From positions 620,001 to 684,000 of the forward strand of contig JAZAYU010000127.1 of the NCBI GenBank assembly GCA_038501625.1: a stretch of DNA of 64,000 nucleotides, given 5' to 3'. A program made the position numbers and the translations under genes. Each line of letters opens with the position of its first letter. Within the stretch, counting starts at the first letter, position 1. Below are positions 21,296-31,491 of the stretch, in pieces. The DNA is from Corbicula japonica (taxonomy: Eukaryota > Mollusca > Bivalvia > Venerida > Cyrenidae). The notes under the pieces were generated by a model, which had not been told where the DNA came from, did no database searches, and saw only the letters and a list, made by a program, of their open reading frames with translations.

Positions 21296-21548
21296 GGGGC
21301 GCACCACAGGAAAAGGTACATGGGCGGAATTAATTATGGGGCGCGCCACAGGAAAAGGTACCTTCGGTCATATTTTGTGACATTTTAGTTGTTACTATAT
21401 GTAGAAATAACATAAAACATTCTATTATATTCTCATAAAAAAAAGGTGATTTTATTTTTACAAATGAATGTCGTCTGCTCAATTTTACGACGTCATTTCA
21501 ATAATTGACGTGAATTGTCCGAAGGTACCTTTTCCCGCAACGCGCCCC
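21296..21548. mobile_element. MITE with GGGGCGCG inverted ends
   Basis: GGGGCGCGCCACAGGAAAAG at 21338 is mirrored by CTTTTCCCGCAACGCGCCCC at the right end; a second left end (GGGGCGCACCACAGGAAAAG) lies 42 bp upstream, so the left terminus is duplicated. Confidence 0.75.
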
Positions 21549-21579
21549 AAATAACATCAACACATTGTTTACCTCAAAA

Positions 21580-21693
21580 CTAGTCAATAACTTTGAGCAG
21601 ATCTCCCTGCTCGTAGTCCCTCATCAGTTGGTAAGTTTAGACTGCGGCATCCCCAACATAAACAATATTGTACCATTTAGGATAGCCTGGTAC
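21580..21693 (-). pseudogene. Terminal exon of a decayed Tudor/chromo-barrel-like gene
   Basis: After a TTCTGTTTTAG acceptor, 38 codons run in phase 0: VPGYPKWYNIVYVGDAAV, one in-frame TAA, then TYQLMRDYEQGDLLKVID and a TAG stop. The pattern of W-Y-N-I-V-Y followed by Y-x-L then an acidic stretch, joined to the GTVISQ end of the 24754 exon in the same phase, resembles the end of a small beta-barrel reader domain. The in-frame stop argues for a pseudogene. Function is inference only. Confidence 0.6.
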
Positions 21694-21764
21694 CTAAAAC
21701 AGAACAACTGTCATGTCATGATTTTGGCACTCAACAACATTAGTACACAAAAGAAATTATTTAA

Positions 21765-21849
21765 CCCTTTCCTCCATAGACAAACCTTTATTGCATGGGC
21801 AAGCAGTGTAGATCCAGATCAGCCAACACATTAGTGCCATCTGAAAGGG
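21765..21849 (-). mobile_element. TwinHP deletion derivative (85 bp)
   Basis: Left TTAA 21761-21764, left end and half of hairpin 1, then directly CTGAAAGGG; right site is TTAG. The hairpin arm and all of the second hairpin are lost. Confidence 0.85.
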
Positions 21850-21952
21850 TTAGACTGTTAGGCATACTTTATTCTATTATATACATAGATAAACCTGTAC
21901 TTAAAAACCACCTCTGAATAATGACCATCCGTTTTAATGAACCTCTACTTAA

Positions 21953-22093
21953 CCTTTTCCTCCATATAAACGCATTTTCACGCGTGTGCGACCAGTGTAG
22001 ATCACATCTACACATCTGCGCACGGATGGCACGGATGTGCCGGCTGATCTGGATCTACACTGCTCGCCTAGCAATAAAGGTGTGTGTATGGAG
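21953..22093 (+). mobile_element. TwinHP deletion copy
   Basis: TTAA at both sides; ACCAGTGTAGATC is followed at once by ACATCTACACATC, so hairpin 1 is rearranged; right arm intact (GGATCTACACTGCTCGCC). Confidence 0.85.
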
Positions 22094-22239
22094 TTAAATC
22101 TCAGTTTACCATTGCCTGCTAAAATTATCTGTGAACAGCAAACAGATTTTTATAAATTCTACTTCTGGCCATTCCATTAAAGAGGATTGATGTAGCCAGA
22201 TCAAATTGGGTAAGGTTAGGTTAGGTAAATTTGAGTAAG

Positions 22240-24415
22240 TTATGTTTTTGCCTCAAAAGCAACAGAAAAAAATGTACCACCAACCAGAGCTGCAGCGTTC
22301 AGTCCACCCTATCAAGTGATAGAAATATTGCAAGATAAAAAGCCAATAGCATAATAGGCTCAGATCATCGTAAAGTTATTGCAAGGATCCAGCTGAGTCT
22401 TAGAGCACCAAAGGTGAAGTCTGCAAGGAAAATTAAATACATCTGGAAGGCGCTGGAAGGGAATGCTGAGCTCCAGGAACAGTACGCTGTGAAAGTCAGA
22501 AACAAATTCCAGATACATGTACTTGACCAAGAACCAGCTACAGTGATGTATGAACGTTTCACTAATGCCATCGCAGAAACAGCTAAAGAGATTTTAGAAG
22601 TAGCCCCCAAAAGAAAGAAGGACCAACCTTACTCAGAAAACAAAAGAATTAAACAAGCAAGGGTAGATATGGAGAAAGCTTACCAAGAGTTTGTGGGCTC
22701 CGGTTGAAACGGTTTAGACACCTAAATAGAAGCAAAAAGAAATCTAAACAAGATATATGAAGAGTTGATGAGGGAAGATCTGGAAAACAATATAGAGGAG
22801 ATCGAGAAGTGCCACAGAAACAACCAAGCTGCACAGAGCTGGAGATTGGTCAGGGAAATAACTGGAAAGGGCTCATCACAGCTTTGTCAAATCAAAGGAG
22901 ATTCAGCAGAGGATAGGCTGCAAGCATGGCATATACACTTTAAATCCCTTCTTGGCAACCTACCAGTCATAGACAATGAAGAGGAGGAAGTGGTTCCTAT
23001 GCACAAGGACCACCCATTGAGGATGGACCCTTCACACTAGAAGAGTACCGGAAGGCTAAACGCGAGCTTAAAGCAGGAAAGAGCTGTGGAGAAGATGGGA
23101 TAGTGCCTGAAGTTCTAAAATGGGTACCAATTGATTACCTCATCCTGAACATAATCAACAAGGCCTACACTGGTCACAAATTACCAGCACAGTGGACAAC
23201 CTCCAACATTGTGCCAATCCCTAAGTCAGGGGACCTTACCATGACAGACAATTAGGGGAATTAGCCTCAGTTCTGTGGTAGCAAAAGTGTACAACAGAAT
23301 GCTTCTGAACAGGATTCGCCCTGTACTAGATCCTCTTCTCAGGACCAATCAGAATGGCTTCAGGCAGAGAAGAACAACTGTGCAACAGGTCCTAGCACTA
23401 AGACGTATGATTGAAGGTGTTAAGAGGAAGCATCTGCCAGTTATCATAACATTCATTGACTTCAAGAAGGCTTTTGATTCTATCCATAGAGGCAAGATGA
23501 TGAGGATCCTAGATGCTTATGGAATTCCAGGAAAAATAGTGTGTGCAATCAGTGCAACATATGCAAACACAACTGCCAAAGTCCTGTCACCAGACGGTGA
23601 GACTGAACCTTTTCCGATACTAGCAGGCGTGTTACAGGGAGATACACTGGCCCCCTACCTCTTCATTATTGCCCTTGATTACGCTCTCAGGAGAGCAACG
23701 GAAGGGAGAGAAGAGCAGCTTGGCTTTACTGTCACACCATGGAAAAGTAGAAGAGTTGTTCCAGTCATGAAGACAGACTTCGATTTTGCAGATGACATTG
23801 CCCTGGTTTCCAATCTTGCGGACCAAGCCCAGGAACTACTGCACAGGGTTGAAAGTGAATGCAGGAAACATAGGATCGACAGAAAAGGACATCAAAGTTT
23901 TAAAGGCCCTGGCATGGCGAGCACTACATTCTTTGAAAAAAGTCTGGAAATCATCAATGAGCCAAGAGCTTAAAAAGAGTCTATTTCTTGCGACAGCAGA
24001 GGATATACTCCTTTATGGCTGCGAGGCTTGGACACTTTCAACAAAGGAAGAAACCAGCCTAAATGGGTGCTACACCAGCATGCAAAGAATGGTGATGACA
24101 AAGTCAGGAATGACAAAGGAGGAATGTCAGGAATGAGGTCCTTTATGGCAATTTACCAAAGGTGACGGATAAGATCAGGAAAAGGAGGCTCGAACTAGCA
24201 GGCCACTGTACCAGACACAGCGACCTGGTGTTGTGGGAACCATTCAAGGGAAAGGCGAGCAGAGGGAGCCAGAAACTGACATAAGTCGACATGCTTAGGA
24301 GGGACACAGGACTCGAATCAACTGGGGAACTGAGATCGCTGATGCAGGACAAGTGTCGATGACATGCAATGGCCCAAGGAAGCTCGACCTGATGATGATG
24401 ATAATAAATAAAACA
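22240..24415 (+). pseudogene. Degraded RTE-like non-LTR retrotransposon
   Basis: A 5'-truncated, frameshifted LINE. From about 22350 the end of an AP-type endonuclease is visible (IGSDHRKV, the SDH motif), then a linker (22414-23040, interrupted by stops and shifts), then the reverse transcriptase: KSCGEDGIVPEVLKW, FIDFKKAFDSIHRGKM, AGVLQGDTLAPYLF and the catalytic FADDIAL in the 23275-23973 frame. After another shift come LYGCEAWTL and the C-terminal domain RLELAGHC. The 3' end is a short GATGATGATGATAATAAATA repeat, as in RTE-type elements. The frame changes several times, so no active product. Clade call is by motif style only. Confidence 0.88.
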
Positions 24416-24483
24416 AGAAGAGGCAGACACAGAAGACATTGCTGCTGTATGGAAATCTGGGGAGGAGTGGGCAGGTTGTTCAA

Positions 24484-24709
24484 CCCTTTCCTCCATAGAT
24501 ACACATTTATTGCGTGGGCGAACAGTTTTGAACCAGATCAGCCATGCCGTCTGATCAGGATCTAAACTGTTGCTTTATGATTTGTTAGGTTATTTCTGAC
24601 CAAAATGCGACCACTGCAGGTCCTGATCAGATGGCATGGATGTGCCGGCTGATCTGAATCTAAACTGTTCGCTCATGCGTAAAAAAATGCGTATATATGG
24701 AGGAAAGGG
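24484..24709 (-). mobile_element. TwinHP copy
   Basis: Right TTAA 24710-24713; left flank TCAA. Lies between the LINE 3' end and the Tudor-like pseudo-exon. Hairpin 1 has a small deletion. Confidence 0.9.
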
Positions 24710-24753
24710 TTAATTTGCTTTATGTATTGTACCTTAATTGCATTTATGAACAC

Positions 24754-24842
24754 CTGTGATATTACTGTACCCTGCAACTACTTTTCTTGTCCATCTTCAA
24801 CAAACTTGTGCTTCACATTTTAGCCAACCAGTTCCTGCCGAC
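24754..24842 (-). pseudogene. Pseudo-exon of the Tudor/chromo-barrel-like gene, copy 1
   Basis: One frame reads QELVG, stop, NVKHKFVEDGQEK, stop, LQGTVISQ, then a CAG/GTGTTC donor; the acceptor is probably GTTAGTCTTAG. The pattern VKHKF-DG-E-(W)-GTV is a common beta-barrel reader motif with the expected aromatic lost. Phase 0 junction to the exon at 21693. Two nonsense codons show decay. Confidence 0.6.
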
Positions 24843-25020
24843 TAAGACTAACAAGGCAGTCGGAATGACAGCAATATCCCCCGCCGCAGATGTAAATGTG
24901 GGAAAGGTTATGGATGGTTAAGAGCAAATTAAACAATAGCTCTGGGCAACGGGCAGGCAGGTGGAAGCCAATTCAAGTGCAAGGGTATGTTGTGTTCAGA
25001 TAAGTTTCAGAGTATTGACC
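24843..25020. other. Unassigned DNA upstream of the pseudo-exon
   Basis: No family match; GC content is higher than in the surroundings. Confidence 0.4.
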
Positions 25021-25445
25021 TGCTCAAACACCAGAGGCGGCCTTGACCTTGTGCCAGCCAGGTTGGAACATGGGTTCTGCACATCAGGTTCATGAACTGA
25101 ACATTTCACTTAGGTTTCATGATATTCATACCAGGGGTTCAGAAGATATAAACTGGATACGAAATGCATGGTTCAAATCTTTAAACACCACTGTTGACCT
25201 TGACATTGAGGCGGCCATGTTGGAACATGGGTTCTGCATGTTTTCTTCATGGGGAGAATGTTTGACTAAAGTTTCATGAAATTCCTTTTAAAGGTTGAAA
25301 AGTAATGGACCGGAAACGAAATATGCTCAAACACCACAGGCGGCCTTGAGCCAGCCAGGTCGGAACATGGGTTCAGCACATCATGTTCATGAACTGAACA
25401 TTTCACTTAAGTTTCATGATATTCATTCCAGGGGTTCAGAGACCA
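25020..25445. repeat. About 300-bp degenerate tandem repeat (GGCGGCCTTGA type)
   Basis: CTCAAACACCA.AGGCGGCCTT...TCATGAACTGAACATTTCAC at 25023 recurs at 25326; a related unit (GGCCATGTTGGAACATGGGTT) lies between and again at 26367. Confidence 0.8.
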
Positions 25446-25469
25446 CCAATTAACTTGCCAGTCTGTGTA

Positions 25470-25647
25470 AAGTCAAACCTGTCTTTAGCAGCCACCCAAG
25501 GGAGTGACAAAAAGTGGCTGCTCTATACAGGTGGCTGTTAAAGACAGGTTAAAATGAGAACAAAATGTCAGTTTAGGACATATTCAAACTTGCTGTTTAA
25601 GACAGGTGGTTGCTATTCACAGGTGGCTGCTAAGGCAGGTTTCACTG
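25470..25647. mobile_element. pogo/Tigger-like MITE, copy 1
   Basis: TA-flanked, ends AAGTCAAACCTGTC and GCAGGTTTCACTG; repeats of GGTGGCTGCTAA / TTAGCAGCCACC. Copy 2 at 62472-62652. TA duplication and CAGT(C)GAACC-like ends fit the pogo group of Tc1/mariner. Confidence 0.8.
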
Positions 25648-25803
25648 TACATACACTGTATACAGCTGAGACCTCTCTTAAATTTAGTCTTAACATTTTG
25701 AGAATGTGCTACAAATGTGTTGTTGTTGGTGTTGTTTTACATACAAACAGTGAATAAAATATTCAGAAAAGCCTGATTTTCAAAGTGCTATAAAGTAAGA
25801 AAG

Positions 25804-25809
25804 TTTATT
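25804..25809 (-). promoter_or_regulatory. Polyadenylation signal downstream of the 25897 exon
   Basis: TTTATT on + (AATAAA on -), 88 nt after the stop codon of the candidate last exon, a normal distance for a polyA signal. Confidence 0.45.
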
Positions 25810-25896
25810 TTTTCAGTATCCATAGAAAATGACAAAATTTACACTATAAAATCTTCCAGAGCAAAGTTCTTAATATTGCATTTATATAACACAGAT

Positions 25897-25947
25897 CTAA
25901 GCAGCAAAGTTCATCAGGTCATTGTCCAGCAACTTGAGGAATGCATC
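25897..25947 (-). CDS. Candidate last exon of an unknown coiled-coil protein
   Basis: Acceptor GATGTTGTTAG, then 16 codons DAFLKLLDNDLMNFAA and a TAG. Phase 0 start matches the phase 0 end of the coiled-coil exon at 26605-26724; an AATAAA follows. The peptide is short, so the call rests on splice sites, phase and the polyA signal. Not recognised. Confidence 0.4.
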   Translation of the reverse strand, partial: DAFLKLLDNDLMNFAA

Positions 25948-26339
25948 CTAACAACATCTTAAGATTGAATCTAAATATAGCTGAAGACAGGTAGAAATAT
26001 TGGAATTTTGATACTTGAAATTTTCACTCTGCTACAAAAATTTTTGTTTCAAATTTTATCACTGAACAACCAGTGAATGAATTGTTCAGGAAAGATTGAA
26101 TTTTAAGATGGTATAAAGTTTGTGTCAAAATCTGGTTGATAACTGTAGAAAATCAAAGGTAAAAAACAGAATTTAAAAGAAAAAAAATTTAAAATCCCCA
26201 GTGCGGGGTCCCTGGGAAATTCAAAAACATGATTTTAATAATTTGAGTAGAGATCATCAATATCAATATTCATACCAAATTTGATGACAATCGGACAAAA
26301 AATGTGACCTCTATTGCGTTAACAAAATTTTTGCTTTAA

Positions 26340-26570
26340 TCTTACCTAGTGACCTTGACATTGAGCTGGCCATGTTGGAACATGGGTTTTGCACGTCGTC
26401 TTGATGGGGAGAACATTTGCCTAAAGTTTCATGAAATTCCTTCTAGGGGTTGAAAAGTTATGGACTGGACACGAAATGTGTGCGCACGGACGGACGGATG
26501 GACGGACAGACGGACAGACGGTCAAAGACCATTCCTATATCCCTCAGCCGCAGTGCGGCAGGGGATAAAA
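26340..26570. repeat. Dispersed repeat with GGACGGACGG tract
   Basis: GACCTTGACATTGAGCTGGC...AACATGGGTT...AAATTCCTTCTAGGGGTTGA, ending in a CGGA/CAGA simple repeat and CCGCAGTGCGGCAGGGGATA. Shares units with 25020-25445. Confidence 0.75.
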
Positions 26571-26604
26571 AGCAGTTAAGTCCTTGCATAAATTCTGAGC
26601 TTAC

Positions 26605-26724
26605 ATGATTATGTAATTTGGCTTTTTCTAACTCAGCTTCCAGCTGTTTGATTTTCTGTCTTAGATCGGTGTTCTCTCCTTTAAGCTCTAAAGCTTTTGC
26701 ACAGTGGCCACTACAGGTTGGGAG
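26605..26724 (-). CDS. Coiled-coil exon of an unknown - strand gene
   Basis: 120 bp, open in phase 0 from a CCCTTCTTTTTAG acceptor to a GTAAGC donor. It encodes CSGHCAKALELKGENTDLRQ followed by KIKQLEAELEKAKLHNH: a Cys-x-x-x-Cys start (C4, C8) then a heptad-rich helix likely to form a coiled coil. It lies between TwinHP copies and may belong with 29349-29387 upstream and 25897-25947 downstream (phases agree). Alternatively it is the preserved 5' part of the decayed Tudor-like gene downstream. Product not recognised. Confidence 0.5.
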
Positions 26725-26746
26725 CTAAAAAGAAGGGTTTTTTTTA

Positions 26747-26903
26747 CCCTTTCCTCCATATATACGCATTTTTAGGCATGTGTGTCCAGTGTAGATCCAG
26801 AACAGCTGGCACATCTGTGCCGTCTGATCAGGATCTGCACTGGTCACATTTTGGTCAGAAATAACCTAATGAATCAAAAAATGCGTATATATGGAGGAAA
26901 GGG
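26747..26903 (+). mobile_element. TwinHP copy lacking hairpin 2
   Basis: Hairpin 1 is complete up to AATCAAAAA, which joins directly to ATGCGTATATATGGAGGAAA; the right end is of the ATATATGG type, so both termini are the same type. Confidence 0.88.
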
Positions 26904-26917
26904 TTAATTGCCTTATT

Positions 26918-27007
26918 GAACACCTGTGATATTACTGTACCCTGCAACTACTTTTCTTGTCCATCTTCAACAAACTTGTGCTTCACATTTTAGCCAACCA
27001 GTTCCTG
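26918..27007 (-). pseudogene. Duplicate of the Tudor-like pseudo-exon
   Basis: 90 bp identical to 24748-24837, including both nonsense codons, flanked on the left by a TwinHP right end (ATATGGAGGAAAGGGTTAATT), as the original is. Confidence 0.9.
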
Positions 27008-27082
27008 TTCAAGGATGTGCCGGCTGATCTGGATCTACACTGTTTGCCCACTGAATAAAGGTGTGTCTATGGAGGAAAGGGT
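27008..27082 (+). mobile_element. TwinHP right half
   Basis: GGATGTGCCGGCTGATCTGG to TATGGAGGAAAGGG, cut off on the left exactly at the end of the 90-bp duplicate. Confidence 0.8.
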
Positions 27083-27222
27083 TGATAGATTTAAGAATTT
27101 ACCGTATTTCTGTGATCAAAATGTTTAATAAAGCTGGTTTGCATCATTTTTTTCTGATTAATGCATCAGCAGTTTTAATTCATTATTAACATTTGCATTG
27201 TTTACAATTGCAAGACTTTTTA

Positions 27223-27625
27223 CAGTGTTTTTTTCTCTTTTTGGGGAAGGGGGTCACAGCCCTTTGGAGGGGGAAAATTGCGACGCGAACAAAGGAAAGG
27301 GGGAATATTTGGAAGATACTTGCAGCCTGTCAAACACAACATAACAAAGTATTCACTGATTTTAATTCAAAGAAAGTCAGTGGTCTACAGTGAAATGTCT
27401 TTTTCTGTCTGCAAATTTATCAATTATTCTTGTCACTGTATTGTCCATCAGTGGGGTATCCATTAAACATATCCAAAATTCAGATTTATCATCTTCACTA
27501 TCGAACGGTACTTAACAGACTCCAGCAAAGGGGGAATTTTTTACGGATGTGGGGGAAAAATATATACTATTTTGAGGGGGGAATGGGGCCCTATTTCTCC
27601 AAATATTTGGAATAAAAAAACACTG
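27223..27625. mobile_element. Possible hAT-like MITE
   Basis: CAGTGTTTTTTT at the left and AAAAAAACACTG at the right; G-runs (GGGGAAGGGGG, GGGGGGAATGGGGCC) near both ends. Flanking 8-mers are similar but not identical, so the superfamily is tentative. Confidence 0.4.
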
Positions 27626-28417
27626 TTTTATTATACATAATAACATCAGTGTTGTCCAGCAATTGATCTGATAGAAAAATATCACCTTTAATAACAAATG
27701 AGTAAGCCCAAACATGCCTTATGCCGATTTCCGAAATATGCACATATCTGGATACTGTTCAAATGGTAAAATTTGTCGAGTTTTTTTTACCCATACATCG
27801 GCTAGCTGTGCAATTCAGAAAATGGCAATCAAAATTACACACTACACATATCTGATTGGCTGGCGGCACCTAGCAGCAATACCAAATTTAATGATTGTGA
27901 TTGAAAATTGTTAAAAAAACATCAAATTATTCTGCAACATTTTCGCCCGAACTCACCCTATCACGTATATTATAATTTTGACCTCTAAACATATGCCATC
28001 TTTGCTGCAAGCAAAAAAAAACAGCAAAAAAAAATTACGATTCTTCCTCAGACATCATTTGGTGCCATCAAAGAATAAACAATATTTGATGACGGTTTCC
28101 CCAAAACCTCGTTGAAAGAAGGTCAAAAATACATTTTAATAAAGCACCTGTCAAGGTCAGCCTCGTTTCAAACAGTAAACAATTGGGTGCGAATATCAGT
28201 TATCATGCTCAGCTAAGAATAGATCGATCTTTAATGGAAAAATTTGCATTTCTGATGGAAGATTATACAGCAATTGATAGAACATATTCTTTAATATGCA
28301 CATTTAAACATGGCAAGTTTAATAAAATTTATCATTTTTTCACTTTAAATGAGACCTATTTAGCATTGTGGCACATATGCAGTGCTATTGCTATCATAGA
28401 CGAGCGCTGATGTCATT
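27626..28417. other. Intergenic AT-rich DNA, no gene recognised
   Basis: A 75-codon + frame at 28183-28410 has no motif or context. Confidence 0.5.
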
Positions 28418-28420
28418 TTA

Positions 28421-29213
28421 GCCCTGGTCACAACCCGGCGTGCATCTTTTTTTTTATCCATATGTGTTTTGCTGAGGTAACGCTCGCAGAGTTTTTGGGT
28501 TGGACTTGGCAAGAGCAGAGAGGAAGAACGTCACACTCAAGGTTGTGCAAGGTGTGAGTAAGTGGCCAGCAAGCAACGTATAGGGGTAAGCGGTTGCAGG
28601 CATCTTATGTTGCGTAGGTGGTAAGTGAGTTGTACGTGCTGACAATGTGCTTACAATGCAAGATCTCTGTGCGATTTCCATGTTAACATACGGAGGCAGT
28701 ACTTACATGCGGTGCTCAAGTACGGTGTCCATCCTCACTCGCCCGTTTTAAGTGCGTGCAAGTGCGGTGAACAGAAGTATTTTGGTAGCTGTTGGGTGAT
28801 ATATATAAGGATGACCTATCAATGCTTAATTCATATTTTATATATCGCAGAGGTCCGTGCACACACCATTCGTTGTAAGTGCAGAGCACGTACTTACTCT
28901 GTATGGTCCGCACGAGTTCTGTGTGCATTTTGGACAGTTGAACAGAGGAAGCACTGACCATGCATGTACCACGCAAAGAATCACGGAGGCAGTGCGGTGG
29001 CACGCACGTCACCCCGTACTGGGGTGAATCCGTAGCCCGCCTGCAGCTGGAACGCAGAGAAAGATTTGCATGCCCTAAAACTGCTACGTCATCTCTGCAT
29101 GTTCCCAAATCCGTACGGAGGCGGTACTCACCACGTAAGGATCCCTTAATTTGGCTCACGTTTTTGCACGTAGACAACACGCACTTGCAAGTATGGCGGA
29201 TTGTGACCGGGGC
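28421..29213. mobile_element. PIF/Harbinger-like element, 793 bp
   Basis: TTA on both sides (28418-28420, 29214-29216); inverted ends GCCCTGGTCACAACCCG and CGGATTGTGACCGGGGC. Interior is CpG-rich relative to the window with scattered GTGCGTGCAAGTGCGG / ACGGAGGCAGTAC motifs in both directions. A 154-codon - frame inside (28716-29180) shows no transposase motif. Confidence 0.82.
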
Positions 29214-29348
29214 TTAACAAAGTTCGAAAGAAAAATCATCATTTTTGTCCGTGAATGATACCATTAACTAATTACGTTTATTTCTGGTCAGCATTTAAAA
29301 TCAAGAAAACAAATTATATTACAACGTTATCTCTTTCAAACTACTTAC

Positions 29349-29387
29349 AGGTAAAGAGTATCCTTCTGTCCAAATCAACAAATATTT
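29349..29387 (-). CDS. Possible 39-bp micro-exon
   Basis: TTGGTTCTACTCAG acceptor, 13 codons KYLLIWTEGYSLP, and a GTAAGT donor, phase 0 at both ends, compatible with the coiled-coil exon at 26724. Too short to be secure. Confidence 0.25.
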
Positions 29388-29623
29388 CTGAGTAGAACCA
29401 AATGATAACTAACATTAAGGGGAAGTAACTTTGGTTATTACAGCTAGGCTAAAATCCTGATCATACGGCGTTACATCTATTTCACTAACCTAACATTACT
29501 GTGCAGTTCTTCGTGGATAACGAGTTTTAACTTTTCAACACTTTGAAGTGAAACTTAATTTTACAAAAGGCGAAAGTTGGTGGCCATCTATCAGTCTCTA
29601 GATGCACATGTTTTTAGTATTAA

Positions 29624-29752
29624 CCCTTTCCTCCATATATACGCATTTTTAGCAAGTGCGACCAGTGTAGATCCAGATCAGCCGGCACATCCGTGCCGTC
29701 TGATCAGAATCTGCACTCGTCGCATTTTGGTTAGAAATAACCTTACCAATCA
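29624..29752 (+). mobile_element. TwinHP left half
   Basis: Left TTAA at 29620-29623, hairpin 1 complete (ACCAGTG...CACTCGTCGC), then cut in the linker. Confidence 0.88.
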
Positions 29753-29754
29753 AA

Positions 29755-31210
29755 ATCATGTTGGCCGTTCTGGTCCCCTCATCTCCTTGGCAATCTTCAC
29801 ATAAATAAACAAGAATACCAAAGTGCCAGAAAATTATGCCGGTCAATTTTTTTGCTAAATGATTGAACATTACAGAGAGGTGTGTACATGTATATAGTTG
29901 CATGAATCCTTATGCACCCGCATGAATTTGATAACCAGCAAATTGTATACCAAAGAATTCTAGGTTATTTGCAGAGGTGTCAGTTATATCATAGGAACCA
30001 CCTACTACTATTAAAACGTAATGGTATGGGTTCATAGTCTGGTATCTGTATTCATATTCACCTGACTTCACACTTATACACCCCGGTCATTGGATATATA
30101 TGTCACCCGTTAATCAGTGCAGCCGCGGAACATTGGCCTTAAACGTACACATTTTTACACCTGGTGGGATAATTGATTTGATAACCAGCCGCATAAATAG
30201 TAAGTCACTGGGCAATAAAATGCTGGTTAATTGTAGTTATTATGCCCACAAATCTTTTCCCCAAGTTTCATGAAGATTGGACAACAACTATTTGATTTGG
30301 AGAGCAGACAAGGTGAATTTGCCATTTTTTGTATAGATAAAGGGCCGTAACTGTAGTGCCTGATCGGAAAAAAAACCCAAACACAATTGTATAACCTCTT
30401 AAAGAAAATATATTACGAACATGAATTTGCCATAAATATTAGTGAACAAATACACAAGAATTATGGCGAAATTTCGCCATTGTGTTTTTTTGCCATACTT
30501 AATATTACAGAAAACTGAGCTTCTTCTATGGAAACTTATACATGTATCAGCCACGCTACGTTGTATAAAATTATGAAAAAGGGCATTCAAAAGTGTACCA
30601 GTTGTATCTCTAAGACGCATGAAAATAATCAATTTGTCTTTTTCAGTATCTTCATGTTATAAATTTGCTACTAACAAACATAAGCATGACAAAAGATGTC
30701 CTTGTTAAATGGGTGGGTCCATTGTCTGCTCACTGAATTTGTGATATAGCTTTGGCATATTTAATGCAGCACCAAACGATTACGTTTTCTGAGGTTTGAC
30801 ACGGATTCATTCATAAATGTTTAAAGTAGATTGAAAAATTATTTAGTAAAAAGGTAAATAAAGTCACATTGTCATGAGTTGCATGGAAATTATGCATTTC
30901 AGGCGCAGAATACAATACAGTTAGTTAGAAGCACTCATAAAACTGACAATTAATTAATTTTACATATATATGATGCTTCTAAACTGTTGCAGACTTATAG
31001 GTTTATATCTGTATGCATGCAAGAGAAAAGCTTGCAGGCTCTGCCCAAAAAGGGTGTATCAGTAGTTCGTGCAAGTTTTGTCTTTTGATATTTCATTCAC
31101 TCTCAGACTAGACACTGTTGTAGAAAGTGAAATTACAAACCTTTGGATTGTTAGCAGGGACATTTTCATTCATTCCTGACAAGAAATAGCAGGACACAGC
31201 TATTGTCCGT
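29755..31210. other. Intergenic DNA with old repeats, no gene
   Basis: 30235-30370 has CAAGTTTCATGAAGATTGGA and AAGGGCCGTAACTGTA, phrases of the degenerate repeats elsewhere in the window. 30725-30805 repeats the leader of the 43-bp array (GAGGTTTGACACGGATTC). Confidence 0.5.
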
Positions 31211-31235
31211 GACATAACAAACCCTCTGCCTTTAA

Positions 31236-31469
31236 CCCTTTCCTCAATATATACGCAGTTTTACGCATGTGCGACCAGTGTAGATCCAGATCTGCTAGCA
31301 CATCCATGCCATCTAATCAGGATCTGCTCTGGTCACATTTTGGTCAGAGATAACCTAATGAATCAAAAAATGAACAGTGCAGATCCTGATCAGATGGCAC
31401 AGATGTGCCGGCTGATCTGGATCTAAACTGTTCCCCCACACAGTAAAGGGGTATCTATGGAGGAAAGGG
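31236..31469 (+). mobile_element. TwinHP element, 234 bp, with 22-bp flanking repeats
   Basis: CCCTTTCCTC...GGAGGAAAGGG. Flanked by an exact 22-bp direct repeat (31214-31235 and 31470-31491: ATAACAAACCC...GCCTTTAA) instead of a bare TTAA. Confidence 0.93.
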
Positions 31470-31491
31470 ATAACAAACCCTCTGCCTTTAA

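Noticed and set aside
28716..29180. 154-codon - strand frame
   Set aside because: Lies wholly inside a TTA-flanked inverted-repeat element and shows no transposase or other recognisable motif; kept only as a remark.
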